The notes: generated from the sequence alone by a model not told the origin. A stretch of 64,000 bases of DNA from VAZQ01 sp963841105 (GCA_963841105.1 CAWJCB010000003.1:1-64000); one strand, 5' to 3'. Counted from the first letter of the stretch, positions 7,773-17,212 are shown. Translations and numbers: made by a program.

Positions 7773-8713
7773 CAGTATTGGATCCTCGGATCGAACAACC
7801 GGTACGACAGGTCGACCACCAGGTTCACGAGCACGTAGATGGCGGAGAAGATGAGGATCACGCCCTGGATGATCGGATAGTCGCGCCGGATGACGGCATC
7901 GACGGTCAAGCGGCCGATGCCGGGGATCGCGAACACGCTCTCGGTAACGACGACGCCGGAGATCAACAGTGCAATGCCGATGCCGATGATGGTGACGATG
8001 GGCACCGCTGCATTCTTGAGCGCGTGCCGCATCAGCACGGCGCCGGGGGCGAGCCCCTTGGCATGCGCGGTGCGCACGTAATCCTGCGCCAGCACGTCGA
8101 GCATGGTGGCGCGCGTGATGCGCGCGATGAGCGCAATGTAGATGGTGCCGAGCGCAATCGAGGGCAGGATGAGGTGGCTCAGCCATGGCCAGACGCCTTC
8201 GCGCAGCGGCGCGTAGCCCTGCACCGGCAACCAATCCAGCTCGATGGAGAACAGATAGATCAGCAAATAGGCGAGCACGAACACCGGTATCGAGAAGCCG
8301 GCGACCGAGAACAGCATCACCAGGCGGTCGACGAGCTTGCCCGCCTTCCAGGCGGCGATGACGCCCATCGGCACGGCCAGGAGCACCGCGACGATCAGCG
8401 TGCATAGCGCCAGCGAGAGCGTCGGCCCCACGCGCTGACCAATGAGCTGCGTCACCGGCAGGTTGGTGAAGATGGAGATGCCGAGATCGCCGTGGAGCAC
8501 GGCCGACGCCCAATTCCAGAAGCGAGGCAACAGCGGCTGATCGAGCCCGAGCTGGTGGCGGATGCGCTCGATATCCTCGACGGTGGCGATATCGCCGGCG
8601 ATGACCGCGGCTGGGTCACCCGGCGTCAGATAGAGCAGGGCGAACACGAAGAACGCGACCATCCCGATCACCGGAATGGTCGCCAGCAGACGCCGAACTA
8701 AATATCCGAGCAT
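7772..8713 (-). CDS. dppB: Peptide/nickel-type ABC permease (DppB)
   Basis: 313-residue permease with the typical DppB beginning (LGYLVRRLLATIPVIGMVAF, then LLYLTPGDPA), six predicted membrane segments and the C-terminal ending LSYRLFDPRIQY. The EAA motif region is RTAHAKGLAPGAVLMRHALK. It precedes dppC with a one-base overlap and follows the receptor gene dppA after a 258-base gap. No alternative start competes. Substrate cannot be read from the permease. Peptides, nickel chelates or opines are all known substrates of the family. Confidence 0.95.
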   Translation of the reverse strand: MLGYLVRRLLATIPVIGMVAFFVFALLYLTPGDPAAVIAGDIATVEDIERIRHQLGLDQPLLPRFWNWASAVLHGDLGISIFTNLPVTQLIGQRVGPTLSLALCTLIVAVLLAVPMGVIAAWKAGKLVDRLVMLFSVAGFSIPVFVLAYLLIYLFSIELDWLPVQGYAPLREGVWPWLSHLILPSIALGTIYIALIARITRATMLDVLAQDYVRTAHAKGLAPGAVLMRHALKNAAVPIVTIIGIGIALLISGVVVTESVFAIPGIGRLTVDAVIRRDYPIIQGVILIFSAIYVLVNLVVDLSYRLFDPRIQY

Positions 8714-8971
8714 ATCGCTCTAGGGTCGCTGCCGATGATTTGACTCGTTGAAGCAGTGTCTAGCTCCATCGCTCGAGCGCTTGCGGTCGACGTCGGTCCG
8801 AGCCAAGCGAGACGGTGGAGGCTCGCGTAACTCCTGCGCCAGAAGCAGCCGTCGCGCAGTCTCGCGGGACCGAGCCTCGAGATCCACCCGGCGCTCGCAG
8901 CCGGGGACGAGGCTGGAGAGCTGGCTGCGTGCGATCTCATCCGCAAGCTGGCGCTCGGATTGCAGCTAGCA

Positions 8972-10570
8972 CTATTTCTTCTCGACGTTCCAAAGAAAGG
9001 CGATGGGCGAGATCAGGAGGCCCGAGATGTTGGAGCGATAGGCAGTGGGGATGACGAACTGCGCGGTCGGGATGAATGGAACGGTCTCCCAGGCGTGCTT
9101 CTGCATTTCGTCGGTGAGCCTCCTCTGCGTTGCCGCATCGGGCGCATCGAACCACGCGTCACGCAGCTTCTCCATCTCGGGATCGGTCGGCCAGCCGAAC
9201 CACGCCTTCTCGCCCACTCCGCGCATGGGATAGTTGATGGCGGCATTGGCCATGTCGGGCCCCACCAGCCAGGTATGGAAGATATTCCACCCTCCCTTGT
9301 CGATCGGCTCCTTGACCGCGCGGCGGTTGATCAAGGTGCCCCAATCGTTGGCGGCGAGCTCGACGTTGAGCCCGGCGGAGCGGAGCAGCTCGGCGGTCAC
9401 CAGCCCCTGGCTGTGCACGATCGGCTGATCGGTGGCCGAGAGCACGACGATCTTCTCGCCCTTGTAGCCGGCCTCCTTTATCAGCTGCTTGGCCTTGGCC
9501 AGGTCGCGCTTGCCGGTCAGCACCTCCGATCCGACCTTGCTTTCCGCCGGTGAGCCGCAGGTAAAGAACGACGGACACGGCTTGCCCTGCTTATCGCTGC
9601 CGGCGATTGCCAGCGCATAGTCGCGCTGGTTGACGAGGTAGAGGAGCGCCTGGCGCATCTTCGGATTGTCAAAGGGCGGATTGAGCTGGTTGAAGCGGAT
9701 CAGGCCCATTGAGCCCAGCGGGTCGGTATTCTCGACCTTGATATCCTTGTTCTTGGCGAGGAGCGGCACCAGGTCGGGCGGCACCATCTGCCACCAGTCG
9801 ACCTCGCCGGCGTTGAGCGCTGCGGCGGCCGTGGCGGAGTCCGGGATATACAACCATTCGACGCGGTCGACCTTGACAACCTTGCCGCCCGCCGCCCACG
9901 ACGGCGGTTCCTTGCGCGGCACATAGTCCGTGTTCTTGGCGAATACCACCTTGTTGCCGGGCACCCATTCCTCTTTCACCAACTTGAATGGTCCGGAGCC
10001 GATCGACTCGGTGATCTGCGTGAAAGCGTCGGTCTTGGCGACGCGTTCCGGCATGATGAACGGCACGTTCGACGAGGGCTTCGCCAGCGCATCGAGGACG
10101 AGCGCAAAAGGCTTCTTGAGCTTGAGCGTGAAGGTCTTGTCGTCAACCGCATTCCACGCGTCGGTCAGCTCGGCGAGCTTCTGGCCCAGAGCGTCGCGCT
10201 TCGACCAACGCTCGATCGAAGCGATGCAGTCGGGCGATTTCACCGGCTGTCCGTCGTGCCACTTCAGGCCATCGCGCAGGGTGAAGGTGTAAGTGAGCTT
10301 GTCGTCGCTGAGGCTCCATTTGTCCACCATCTGCGGCTGGACCTCGAACTTCTCGTTCACCGCGAACAGCGTGTCGTAGACCATGTAGCCGTAGTTGCGG
10401 GTGATGTAGGCCGTGGTCCAGATCGGATCGAGGCTGCGCAAATCCGCCTCGGGGACAAATTTCAGCGTCTTCTGTTGCGCCGCTGCGGGTTGGGCGAGCA
10501 GCGCGCTGCCGGCAACCCCCGCCGCCAGAGCCAGCGTTGCGAACACGCCTCGTGTCTTTGCTGACATCAA
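8972..10570 (-). CDS. dppA: Family 5 periplasmic substrate-binding protein (DppA-like)
   Basis: 532 residues with a Sec signal peptide (hydrophobic core ATLALAAGVAGSALL, cleavage after PAAA). The family 5 receptor pattern follows: LDPIWTTAYITRNYGYMVYD, LRDGLKWHDGQPV and SIERWSKRD. These receptors deliver peptides, nickel or related ligands to DppBCDF. It is first in the cluster. The 258 bases before dppB hold no gene I recognise and may carry an mRNA hairpin that lets the receptor be made in excess. The many conserved hydrophobic residues suggest a peptide or drug-like ligand, but specificity is not readable. Confidence 0.93.
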   Translation of the reverse strand: MMSAKTRGVFATLALAAGVAGSALLAQPAAAQQKTLKFVPEADLRSLDPIWTTAYITRNYGYMVYDTLFAVNEKFEVQPQMVDKWSLSDDKLTYTFTLRDGLKWHDGQPVKSPDCIASIERWSKRDALGQKLAELTDAWNAVDDKTFTLKLKKPFALVLDALAKPSSNVPFIMPERVAKTDAFTQITESIGSGPFKLVKEEWVPGNKVVFAKNTDYVPRKEPPSWAAGGKVVKVDRVEWLYIPDSATAAAALNAGEVDWWQMVPPDLVPLLAKNKDIKVENTDPLGSMGLIRFNQLNPPFDNPKMRQALLYLVNQRDYALAIAGSDKQGKPCPSFFTCGSPAESKVGSEVLTGKRDLAKAKQLIKEAGYKGEKIVVLSATDQPIVHSQGLVTAELLRSAGLNVELAANDWGTLINRRAVKEPIDKGGWNIFHTWLVGPDMANAAINYPMRGVGEKAWFGWPTDPEMEKLRDAWFDAPDAATQRRLTDEMQKHAWETVPFIPTAQFVIPTAYRSNISGLLISPIAFLWNVEKK

Positions 10571-10756
10571 CCTCTCCCATGAATTGCACGCTGTGGGACG
10601 CTTCGGGCGGGTGCTCAGCCCTCGCGCTTCGACATTATATTAAATTAAAAAGGACTTTGCGCGGGGGCGCCAGACGAAAACTCCGACAGGGTGCCCAAGC
10701 TCTGACATATTCCATTGTTTTGGGCCGTGCATGACCTCACCGGAAGTCGAGGCGAC

Positions 10757-10939
10757 TTAATACTGTGCCCCCCCTTTTTCGTTGAACGCGATCAGTCGCC
10801 GATTGGAGATAGCGACGCGGTGGGTGTATCGCGCCAGATAGGCCAGCACCACCTTCGGTCGGCCGAATGGGAGTTTGCTGAACACGACCCCTCTTTCTTG
10901 TCGGTCAAGCGGACGAACGCCATCTGGTTCGCTTTTCAA
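10757..10939 (-). mobile_element. IS91-family transposase fragment
   Basis: A ~30-residue stretch (LPFGRPKVVLAYLARYTHRV followed by AISNRRLIAFNE) matches the conserved core of IS91/IS801-type rolling-circle transposases near the catalytic tyrosine region. Everything before it reads out of family, and nothing follows but a short tail to the stop. The ends of the element (oriIS/terIS) are not recognisable. It lies between dppA and the KirBac gene, marking an old insertion that has been almost wholly deleted. The rest of the 10,571-10,935 gap shows nothing else. Confidence 0.75.
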
Positions 10940-11841
10940 GAAAGCTGCAGGGTATCGTGGAATTTTTGATAGTCGATGCGGGCGATGCCGTCTTCACCGC
11001 GCTCAAGGATATCGGCGTACTGGTGATCCCACCTGAGGTCAGCATAGCCATAGACGTGGCGGGCATGGACCGTCTGGTGCGATGTTTCGTCAAGACCTGT
11101 CAATGTGGCCACGATGTTGGCATCCGCGTTTTCAAGCTCATGCGCGTCGATGCCGAACATCGGGCTTTTCTGGTCGATGACATGAAAGAGTGTCCAGCTC
11201 AGTGCGAACATCGGACTATGGTCCCGCTCAAGCGCGAGTTGATGAAAACGGCGCAAGGTGCCTCCTTCCTTGGTCTCCTCAAGCCGGACGAGCCACAGCC
11301 TGGCGACGGCATCAGTGATCGTATTGTCGCGCGCGTTGGCGACGCGCAGCATCAACGTTCTCCTGCCGTCATAAAGGGCTAGAACGGCCACTTTTGCGAA
11401 CAGCAGCCGGGCGCGCGGCAGCGAAAAGCGGGTGAAAACGAGCCCGGTGAAGACCGCAATGAACGACAGGCCAGAGAAGATTTCGATGCTCGCAACCATA
11501 TGGCCGTAGGTCGTTTGCGGATGCATGTCGCCATAGCCAAGGGTGGCCAGGGTCTCAATCGAGAAGAACAGGAAATCGGCGGCATTGTTGGCGCGCATAT
11601 TCGCAATCGCATGATCCCCAATCCCGTAAAGAAATGCGAACAGCGCATTTATGATGAGGAAAACGAGCGCTGCCCCGGCGAAGAAGATCGGCCACGAGAC
11701 AGTAAGACAATGATGGTAGAAGTCTGCCCGGAAATTCCTTTCGAGGCCTTGCGCGATCAGTCGCCGGTTTCCGATGCGGACCAGCCGCTCGGAAGCCTTG
11801 CGTCGCGGGTGCTTGCGCGGCCTCGTCACCTTGCCTGTCAT
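10936..11841 (-). CDS. Prokaryotic inward-rectifier K+ channel (KirBac)
   Basis: 301 residues. An amphipathic N-terminal slide helix is followed by an outer membrane helix (WPIFFAGAALVFLIINALFAF), the pore helix and filter ETLATLGYGDM (TLGYGD at ~100-105), and an inner helix (FSGLSFIAVFTGLVFTRFS). The C-terminal ~150 residues are the cytoplasmic immunoglobulin-like Kir domain (SRPKARL-like LPRARLLFAKVAVLALYDGR, LMLRVANAR, HVIDQKSP). The filter is intact, so a K+-selective tetrameric channel is expected. It is transcribed away from the L,D-transpeptidase gene, with ~150 bases between them for both promoters. Confidence 0.95.
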   Translation of the reverse strand: MTGKVTRPRKHPRRKASERLVRIGNRRLIAQGLERNFRADFYHHCLTVSWPIFFAGAALVFLIINALFAFLYGIGDHAIANMRANNAADFLFFSIETLATLGYGDMHPQTTYGHMVASIEIFSGLSFIAVFTGLVFTRFSLPRARLLFAKVAVLALYDGRRTLMLRVANARDNTITDAVARLWLVRLEETKEGGTLRRFHQLALERDHSPMFALSWTLFHVIDQKSPMFGIDAHELENADANIVATLTGLDETSHQTVHARHVYGYADLRWDHQYADILERGEDGIARIDYQKFHDTLQLS

Positions 11842-11993
11842 GCTGACCCCAGATATCGAATATCACAATATAGACGCGATTAACCCGCAAGAATTATGCC
11901 TGACTTTTTAAATGATCCGTGCGGTGGTGGACCGCGCTCACTTTGGAATTGGACGCTGGAAAGCCCGGCTGCTTTCCATCCACTCAGGGGGCG

Positions 11994-13037
11994 ATGACGA
12001 TGCACCGAGCAAAGAAATCCATTGGGACGCTCGGTCTGCTTATTGTTGGAATGGCGGCGCCCTTCACAGACGCGGCGGCTCAGGATCGGGGGCCATGCAG
12101 ACAAATCCGGGAAGTCTGTCAAGGCGCGGGCTTTGTGCAGGGAGCGGCCAGGCAAGGCGTTGGATTACAGATCCACTGTATCGTTCCCATCATGCAGGCA
12201 AGGCCTCAACCGCCGACGGCGCGCAAGCCATTGCCGAAAGTCAACCCACAACTGGTGGCGAACTGCAAGGCAAGCAATCCAAGGTTCGGGCAGCCGCACT
12301 TACCGGAAGCGCCTGTGCAACCGCTGCCGGCAGCCTCGCCATCGTTGGAACCTGCGTATCCCGGCGGCAGTCCGCCCGCTGCTGCCGGTGATCGCGGTCA
12401 AGCTGCACCGTATCCCGGCGCGGACAATGCGCCTCGCCCACCTGATGCAGCGGTGCCGGACCGGCAAACGTTGATTTCCGCACTCCCCTCGGAAGAGCGC
12501 CCGGAAACCGGTCCGGTCAAGCCTCTGCCACCGCAGTTTCGCCGCACAATGATCGATTACCGCACCAAGGAACCTAGCGGCACAATCGTCATCGATACTT
12601 CGCACACCTATCTCTATCTCGTGCTCGGTAATGGCAAGGCGTTGCGGTACGGCGTCGGTGTTGGCCGCGAGGGCTTCACCTGGAATGGGGCTGAGAAGGT
12701 GACAAAGATGGCGGAGTGGCCGGATTGGCATCCGCCGGAAGAGATGATCGAGCGGCAGCCCTATCTGCCGCGCTTCATGGCGGGCGGTGAAGGCAATCCG
12801 CTCGGCGCCCGTGCTCTCTACCTGGGAAGCACACTTTACCGGATTCACGGCACAAACCAGCCGTCGACAATCGGGACATTCGTGTCATCGGGATGCGTTC
12901 GGCTCACCAATGAAGATATCGCGGATCTCTACGGCCGAGTGAAGGTAGGAACCCGGGTGGTTGTGCTGCCGGGCACGCCGCCCGGTTCGGCTCAAACGGC
13001 GACGATCCCCCGCCCGCCGGGAAGGACCAACGAATAG
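11994..13037 (+). CDS. L,D-transpeptidase (YkuD domain), exported
   Basis: 347 residues with an N-terminal hydrophobic export signal (GTLGLLIVGMAAPFTDAAA). A proline-rich, low-complexity linker runs to ~160, and a YkuD/ErfK domain occupies ~185-320. The catalytic motif is HGTN...SSGCVRL with the nucleophilic cysteine near residue 301. Such enzymes form 3-3 peptidoglycan cross-links or attach lipoproteins in the periplasm. The N-terminal part also has three cysteines in a short region (CRQIREVCQGAG, IHC) that I do not recognise. The ATG at 11994 is preferred for its purine-rich upstream sequence (CAGGGGGCG). An in-frame ATG lies two codons later. Confidence 0.9.
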   Translation: MTMHRAKKSIGTLGLLIVGMAAPFTDAAAQDRGPCRQIREVCQGAGFVQGAARQGVGLQIHCIVPIMQARPQPPTARKPLPKVNPQLVANCKASNPRFGQPHLPEAPVQPLPAASPSLEPAYPGGSPPAAAGDRGQAAPYPGADNAPRPPDAAVPDRQTLISALPSEERPETGPVKPLPPQFRRTMIDYRTKEPSGTIVIDTSHTYLYLVLGNGKALRYGVGVGREGFTWNGAEKVTKMAEWPDWHPPEEMIERQPYLPRFMAGGEGNPLGARALYLGSTLYRIHGTNQPSTIGTFVSSGCVRLTNEDIADLYGRVKVGTRVVVLPGTPPGSAQTATIPRPPGRTNE

Positions 13038-13129
13038 CCCTCAACGACAATGGCTATCGCCGCCAAGGACCGGCAACTCCCGCCGGCTCGTATTTTCCAA
13101 CGATTATGAGTGAAAAAAGAAAGCGCGTG

Positions 13130-13312
13130 TTACAGCCCGCCAATCCCGAGCAATGGCAATACTCGCTGCAGGATGGCGGCAAGACACAAGAGAATGACCA
13201 AAAGCTTCAAAAGGTTGGCAAGCCGCCCGTCTCTCACAAACTTGTCGATCACCCAAAATAAAATAGCGCCGACGACAACAATCACAAGAACGTTGATGAT
13301 TACGAGCAGCAT
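13130..13312 (-). CDS. Small membrane protein (Thivi_2564-like)
   Basis: 60 residues with two strongly hydrophobic helices (VIINVLVIVVVGAILFWVID and LLKLLVILLCLAAILQRVL) separated by a short charged loop (KFVRDGRLAN). This matches the style of the Thivi_2564 family of tiny inner-membrane proteins, whose function is not known. No neighbour clearly shares an operon with it. The codon pattern and the clean two-helix design make it likely real despite its size. Confidence 0.65.
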   Translation of the reverse strand: MLLVIINVLVIVVVGAILFWVIDKFVRDGRLANLLKLLVILLCLAAILQRVLPLLGIGGL

Positions 13313-13399
13313 TTCACAACTTCTCCGCTATGCACATAAACGATCAACCTGATTCCACCTCCGTGGTCACTCAATTCGAAACGATGCATCAAAGCTGAT

Positions 13400-14035
13400 C
13401 TATTGCGGTATCGCGCCGCCGCGCCCGACATTGATGCGGCTCGTCTCGAAAGTGCCGTCCGGTTTCCTGGTCGCGGCGAGAACCGTGAAATGCGCGCCGG
13501 GCTTGAGATCATCCTTGCCGCTGACCTCGTACCGGACAACAGGCACGTTGGGGCCAACGATGATTTTCTTCTCGCCGTCCTTGTACCTGACGGTGATTGT
13601 CGAGCCGTCGACGCCGACAACCGTGGCGCCAGAAGCCGTGCCGTTTGTCATTGTGCCGTTCGCAACCGGGGGATAGGGCCGATGACCTTCGCCGGTGCCG
13701 CGCATCTGCTCGGGGAAAATATGCACTTCGACAGCCTTTTGCGTGCCGTCCGATTGCGGCATCGCCGCGCTGCCGAGAAAGGTGCCCTCTTTGATGTCTG
13801 TAAGCGCCGCTTTCACGACAGCGACAATCAAAGCGCCTTGCGGCAGCATCAGCTTGACTTCGGCGCCGTCCCCGGATTTGAGCGTGAGCAGATTGCCATC
13901 AACGCTCTCGATCGTGCCACGAATGCGAACCGGTGGCGGCTGTTGTGCCCCGGCTGCAGAGGTGACTGCCACCACGCCAAGTCCTGCAAGCCCAAGTCCT
14001 GCAAGGCCAAGCATACGCCGTGTTGTCCTTACCAT
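13400..14035 (-). CDS. Exported protein of beta-strand repeats (DUF5666-like)
   Basis: About 211 residues. A signal peptide (LGLAGLGLAGLGVVAVTSAA) is followed by a mature part built from short beta-strand motifs (IRGTIESVDGNLLTLKSGDG, then VVGVDGSTITVRYKDGEKK and FTVLAATRKPDGTFETSRIN). This recalls DUF5666/OB-like repeats found in periplasmic proteins of rhizobia. The start at 14035 (MVRTTRRML) gives a proper n-region for secretion. A methionine five codons upstream is possible. No enzymatic motif is seen and its role is unknown. Confidence 0.75.
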   Translation of the reverse strand: MVRTTRRMLGLAGLGLAGLGVVAVTSAAGAQQPPPVRIRGTIESVDGNLLTLKSGDGAEVKLMLPQGALIVAVVKAALTDIKEGTFLGSAAMPQSDGTQKAVEVHIFPEQMRGTGEGHRPYPPVANGTMTNGTASGATVVGVDGSTITVRYKDGEKKIIVGPNVPVVRYEVSGKDDLKPGAHFTVLAATRKPDGTFETSRINVGRGGAIPQ

Positions 14036-14120
14036 CTGTGACCCTCCCAAGGTGTTTCACGTGCAGGGCAGCGGGCGAAAGCTTTCATCTCGCGAGACTG
14101 GGGGTTGAAGGCGCCGGAGA

Positions 14121-14420
14121 TCAGACCGAACCCGAATATCCCTGCGCCAGCACCACATCGGATCGTGTGCTTGTCAGCCGGATGTTCAGGATGGGCTGGT
14201 ACTCGGTGCTGTCATAGAAGTGCTGGGCCGCCTCAAGCGTCGGAAACTCCAGAACCACGAGCCGATGGACTGGAAGATTGCCTTCGAGGCGGCGTACCTC
14301 GCCGCCGCGGACGAGGTATCGTCCGCCGAATTGGGAAATCAGCGGCGCCACTTTCTGACGGTACTCCTCGAACTTCTTGGGTTCGGTCACTTCGATATTG
14401 GCGATCAAATATCCTGCCAT
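14121..14420 (-). CDS. DUF1330 family protein
   Basis: 99 residues with the hallmark DUF1330 pattern: IANIEVTEPKKFEEYRQKV, then GGRYLVRGGEV, VVLEFPTLEAAQHFYDSTEY and PILNIRL. The fold is a dimeric ferredoxin-like alpha/beta barrel. Members are cytoplasmic and have no settled reaction. A GGAGAGCG ribosome site precedes the ATG. It is 29 bases downstream of the NMT1-type receptor gene on the same strand, so the two may form an operon. Confidence 0.92.
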   Translation of the reverse strand: MAGYLIANIEVTEPKKFEEYRQKVAPLISQFGGRYLVRGGEVRRLEGNLPVHRLVVLEFPTLEAAQHFYDSTEYQPILNIRLTSTRSDVVLAQGYSGSV

Positions 14421-14449
14421 AACCGCTCTCCTTTTTGAATTGCGATCTC

Positions 14450-15478
14450 TCAGGGGAGCACTGGCCGCTCAGGCATGAAACCTGTTGCGTAGACATCCCG
14501 CGGCTTGGGCGCCTTTTCGGGAGGAAACCCGCCATTTTCCGACATCCAGGCCACCGAAGTCTCCATCCGCGCCGGCGTGAAAGAGCCAATCCCGTTGGTC
14601 TTCACCTCGGGCGTTACGGCGAGATCTTCAACAATTTTCAGTTCCTCGACGGTGATCGCGGCGTTCAGAGCTTTCGCATGCTTTTGGATCAACTCGGCGG
14701 CTTCCGCGGGGTGCTGGAAAGCATACTGATAGCCACGCAGCGTCGCGCGCACGAATGCCTTCACGGCTTCAGGGTTCTCTTTCAGATATGACTCTTTGGC
14801 ACCAATTCCGTTCGAATAGAGATCGAGTCCATGATCCGCAAAAAGAAAGGTGACCACCTTGGCGTCGGTGACTGCGCGCTCCATCGCAGGCTTCGTCATG
14901 ACGAAAAAGTCGATGGCCGGGATCTTGCGGGTGGCGAGCATTGCAATGCGTGCTGAGGGCTCGATGCTCTCTACCGTAAGCTTGCTCGGATCGAGACCGT
15001 TCTTGCGCATCATCGCCCTGGCTATGTTTGAGATGTAGCTCCCGGCATTCGAGCCCACACGCAGGCCTTCAAAGTCCTTCAGCGAAGTGACGTTGGCGCC
15101 CGGGTTGAGCGAGAAGAAGCAGAATGGCGCCTTCTGGTAGATGACCGAAACTACCTTGACGCTCGAGCCCTCAGCGCGCGCGACCACCAGGCTCGCCACG
15201 TCCGTAAACCCGATTTGCGCCAGCCCGCTCTCGACATTCTGAATTGCCTGCGCTGTGCCTTTGGCTGGAATGACGCTGACGTTGAGGTTTTCTTCCCGGA
15301 AGAAGCCTTTCTCGATCGCCACATAGAACGGCGCATGACGTCCGAGCACGATGAAATCGAGCGAGAACGTGAGGTCGGTCATTTTCGAGACTTGCGCGCC
15401 GGCGCCGTTGCTCCCGCCAATGACCCCACAGAAGACCGCATACGCCAGGCAGAAGGCAGTCCAGGCTACTTTATGCAT
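14450..15478 (-). CDS. NMT1/SsuA-type ABC substrate-binding protein
   Basis: 342 residues with a signal peptide. The mature part has LDFIVLGRHAPFYVAIEKGF, then FREENLNVSVIPAKGT, QIGFTDVASLVVARA and KDFEGLRVGSNAGSYISNI. This is the fold of receptors for nitrate, taurine, sulfonates, pyrimidine precursors and aromatic acids. No cognate ATPase or permease is nearby, so the receptor is an orphan or serves a transporter elsewhere. It is followed by the DUF1330 gene. The 215 bases upstream (15,479-15,693) contain nothing I recognise. Confidence 0.9.
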   Translation of the reverse strand: MHKVAWTAFCLAYAVFCGVIGGSNGAGAQVSKMTDLTFSLDFIVLGRHAPFYVAIEKGFFREENLNVSVIPAKGTAQAIQNVESGLAQIGFTDVASLVVARAEGSSVKVVSVIYQKAPFCFFSLNPGANVTSLKDFEGLRVGSNAGSYISNIARAMMRKNGLDPSKLTVESIEPSARIAMLATRKIPAIDFFVMTKPAMERAVTDAKVVTFLFADHGLDLYSNGIGAKESYLKENPEAVKAFVRATLRGYQYAFQHPAEAAELIQKHAKALNAAITVEELKIVEDLAVTPEVKTNGIGSFTPARMETSVAWMSENGGFPPEKAPKPRDVYATGFMPERPVLP

Positions 15479-15693
15479 GTCAGTCCTCTTCCAGTTGTTG
15501 TGTTGATCGTACTATTGGGTGAGGTTTCGGGAAGATCAAGTGAGCTTGACCCCCGTGGATCCTAAGTCTGGAGCATTTCCCGAGTAGCTGAATCGATGCC
15601 CTGTCATGGCCGCGCTTGTCGCGCAAGTTGGATTTACCCGCCTTGCGGCGCTTGATGGGTGCGGACCTCGGACAAGCCCGCGCGTGACGATGT

Positions 15694-16662
15694 CTATTCA
15701 GCTGTGGCGCCGGACGCCTCGACCAGCTCAGCCCATTTCGTGACCTGCTCGCGCACGAAATTTGAGAATTCCTCCGTCGTCATGCTGACGGCCTCGATTC
15801 CGGAAGCGGCGAGTTGGGCGCGCCCGCCGGCTGTTCCGGGCACCTCCTTCATCACATCGTAAAGCTTGGCAATGATCGGCTCCGGCGTATTCTTCGGTCC
15901 CCATATGCCAAACCAGAGTTGCGCATCGAATCCGGCGAGCCCCGCTTCCGACAGTGTCGGAATGTCCGGATAGAGCGTCGATCTCTCCGGCGAGGTCACC
16001 GCAAGCGTCCTGAACTTCGCTCCCTTCAAGTGAGGACCGATCGTCGGTCCCGGCGCAAACATCAGGGAAAGCCGGCCGGCGAGAAAATCGACGATCACCT
16101 GGTTGGTCCCGCGATACGGAATATGAGCAAGCTTGACCTCGGCCATCCGGTTGAACAACTCGCCAGCGAGATGCTGGATGCTGCCGATCCCAGCCGAGCC
16201 ATGCGTGAGCTCTCCCGGCCGCGCTTTCGCGAGCGCAATGAGATCTGCGACGGATGCAACGCCGAGCGACTCGCTCGCCGAGAGAATGATCGGGATGTTG
16301 CCCATGAACCCGATCGGGGCGAGGTCGTTCATCACATCGAAGGGAAGCTTCTTGAAGAGCTTGATGCTGATCGGCAGGTTCACGCCATTCGCGAGCAGCG
16401 TGTACCCGTCCGGGGCGGAATGGGCGACCGCTTCGGAAGCGATGTTGCCGGCAACCCCGACCCGGTTCTCCACGACCACGGCTTGGCCCAAAGCCTTTTC
16501 CAGCCGTCCCGCATAGATGCGAGTGATGACATCGAGCGAAGATCCGGCCGGAAATCCGCACATGATCTTGATCGGCCGCGCGGGGTAAAGGTCCTGCGCA
16601 CGGGCCGCGACGGCACCGACCGCAATGCCGAGCGCAATCACCCCTGCAAGACACAGTTTCAT
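15694..16662 (-). CDS. TctC/Bug-family solute receptor
   Basis: 322 residues with an N-terminal signal and the Bug pattern: YPARPIKIMCGFPAGSSLDV, VVVENRVGVAGNIASEAVA, PDGYTLLANG, LTHGSAGIGSIQHLAGELF and HIPYRGTNQ. These periplasmic proteins feed carboxylates or amides to tripartite tricarboxylate transporters (TctAB). No tctAB gene lies in the window. Solitary Bug genes are very common in Bradyrhizobium-like and beta-proteobacterial genomes. It heads a same-strand run towards the NMT1 receptor, but the 215-base gap argues for separate transcription. Confidence 0.93.
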   Translation of the reverse strand: MKLCLAGVIALGIAVGAVAARAQDLYPARPIKIMCGFPAGSSLDVITRIYAGRLEKALGQAVVVENRVGVAGNIASEAVAHSAPDGYTLLANGVNLPISIKLFKKLPFDVMNDLAPIGFMGNIPIILSASESLGVASVADLIALAKARPGELTHGSAGIGSIQHLAGELFNRMAEVKLAHIPYRGTNQVIVDFLAGRLSLMFAPGPTIGPHLKGAKFRTLAVTSPERSTLYPDIPTLSEAGLAGFDAQLWFGIWGPKNTPEPIIAKLYDVMKEVPGTAGGRAQLAASGIEAVSMTTEEFSNFVREQVTKWAELVEASGATAE

Positions 16663-16725
16663 TTGCCTCTCCAGCTGGCTCCGCGAAACCTTGTTTGCAG
16701 CGCGTTAGCGGTCAGCTGCGCTGGC

Positions 16726-17124
16726 CTAAGTCGCAGCCCGAAGCGGCGTAGTGAAGAACCAGGGATGGCCGTCGAGATCGCGGACGGTATAGGTGCGACC
16801 GTAGGATTCATCACGCGGAGGGTGCACGACGTCCGCCCCCGCCGCCGCCGCGCGAGCGTGGTGGCCATCCACATCTTTGATGTAGACGAACACGCCCATG
16901 GTCGCCATGCCGGTCTCGCGCGGGCTGAGCATGCCCCAATCCTTCGCGCCTTGTCCCATCATGATCCGCTGGCCATCGAGGGTCATCTGACCGTGCATCC
17001 CGCCACTCGGCGTGCCGGTGCGCATTTCCTCGGTAAAGCCGAAGGCACGCGTCAGCCATTCCAGCGCGGCGGGGACGTCGCGATAGAAAAGGTACGGGAT
17101 GATCTCGGTTTGGACATCCGGCAT
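16726..17124 (-). CDS. VOC-family protein (glyoxalase-like)
   Basis: 132 residues with two beta-alpha-beta-beta-beta modules: IIPYLFYRDVPAALEWLTRA with FGFTEEMR in the first, and GVFVYIKDVDGHHARAAAAG with YTVRDLDGHPWFF in the second. Proteins of this type include PhnB-like and bleomycin-resistance-like members. The order and the DLDGHPW motif place it in the VOC superfamily, but the metal ligands and reaction are not certain. It lies ~90 bases from the dienelactone-hydrolase gene on the same strand, so cotranscription is possible. Confidence 0.9.
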   Translation of the reverse strand: MPDVQTEIIPYLFYRDVPAALEWLTRAFGFTEEMRTGTPSGGMHGQMTLDGQRIMMGQGAKDWGMLSPRETGMATMGVFVYIKDVDGHHARAAAAGADVVHPPRDESYGRTYTVRDLDGHPWFFTTPLRAAT

Positions 17125-17212
17125 CGTGCTCGCTCCCTGCTTGCGGCGCGCGCAGGCTATTGCTCTGTCTCTGACAGGCCCTGTTCACGCGAGCCGGCTG
17201 CGCGCGCGGCAC

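Noticed and set aside
6858..7838. Long plus-strand frame over dppC
   Set aside because: Antisense to an intact permease with clear membrane helices; the translated product is low-complexity histidine/arginine-rich.
13041..13110. Possible terminator after the L,D-transpeptidase gene
   Set aside because: Only a five-base stem (CCGGC/GCCGG) and a weak T run; not convincing.
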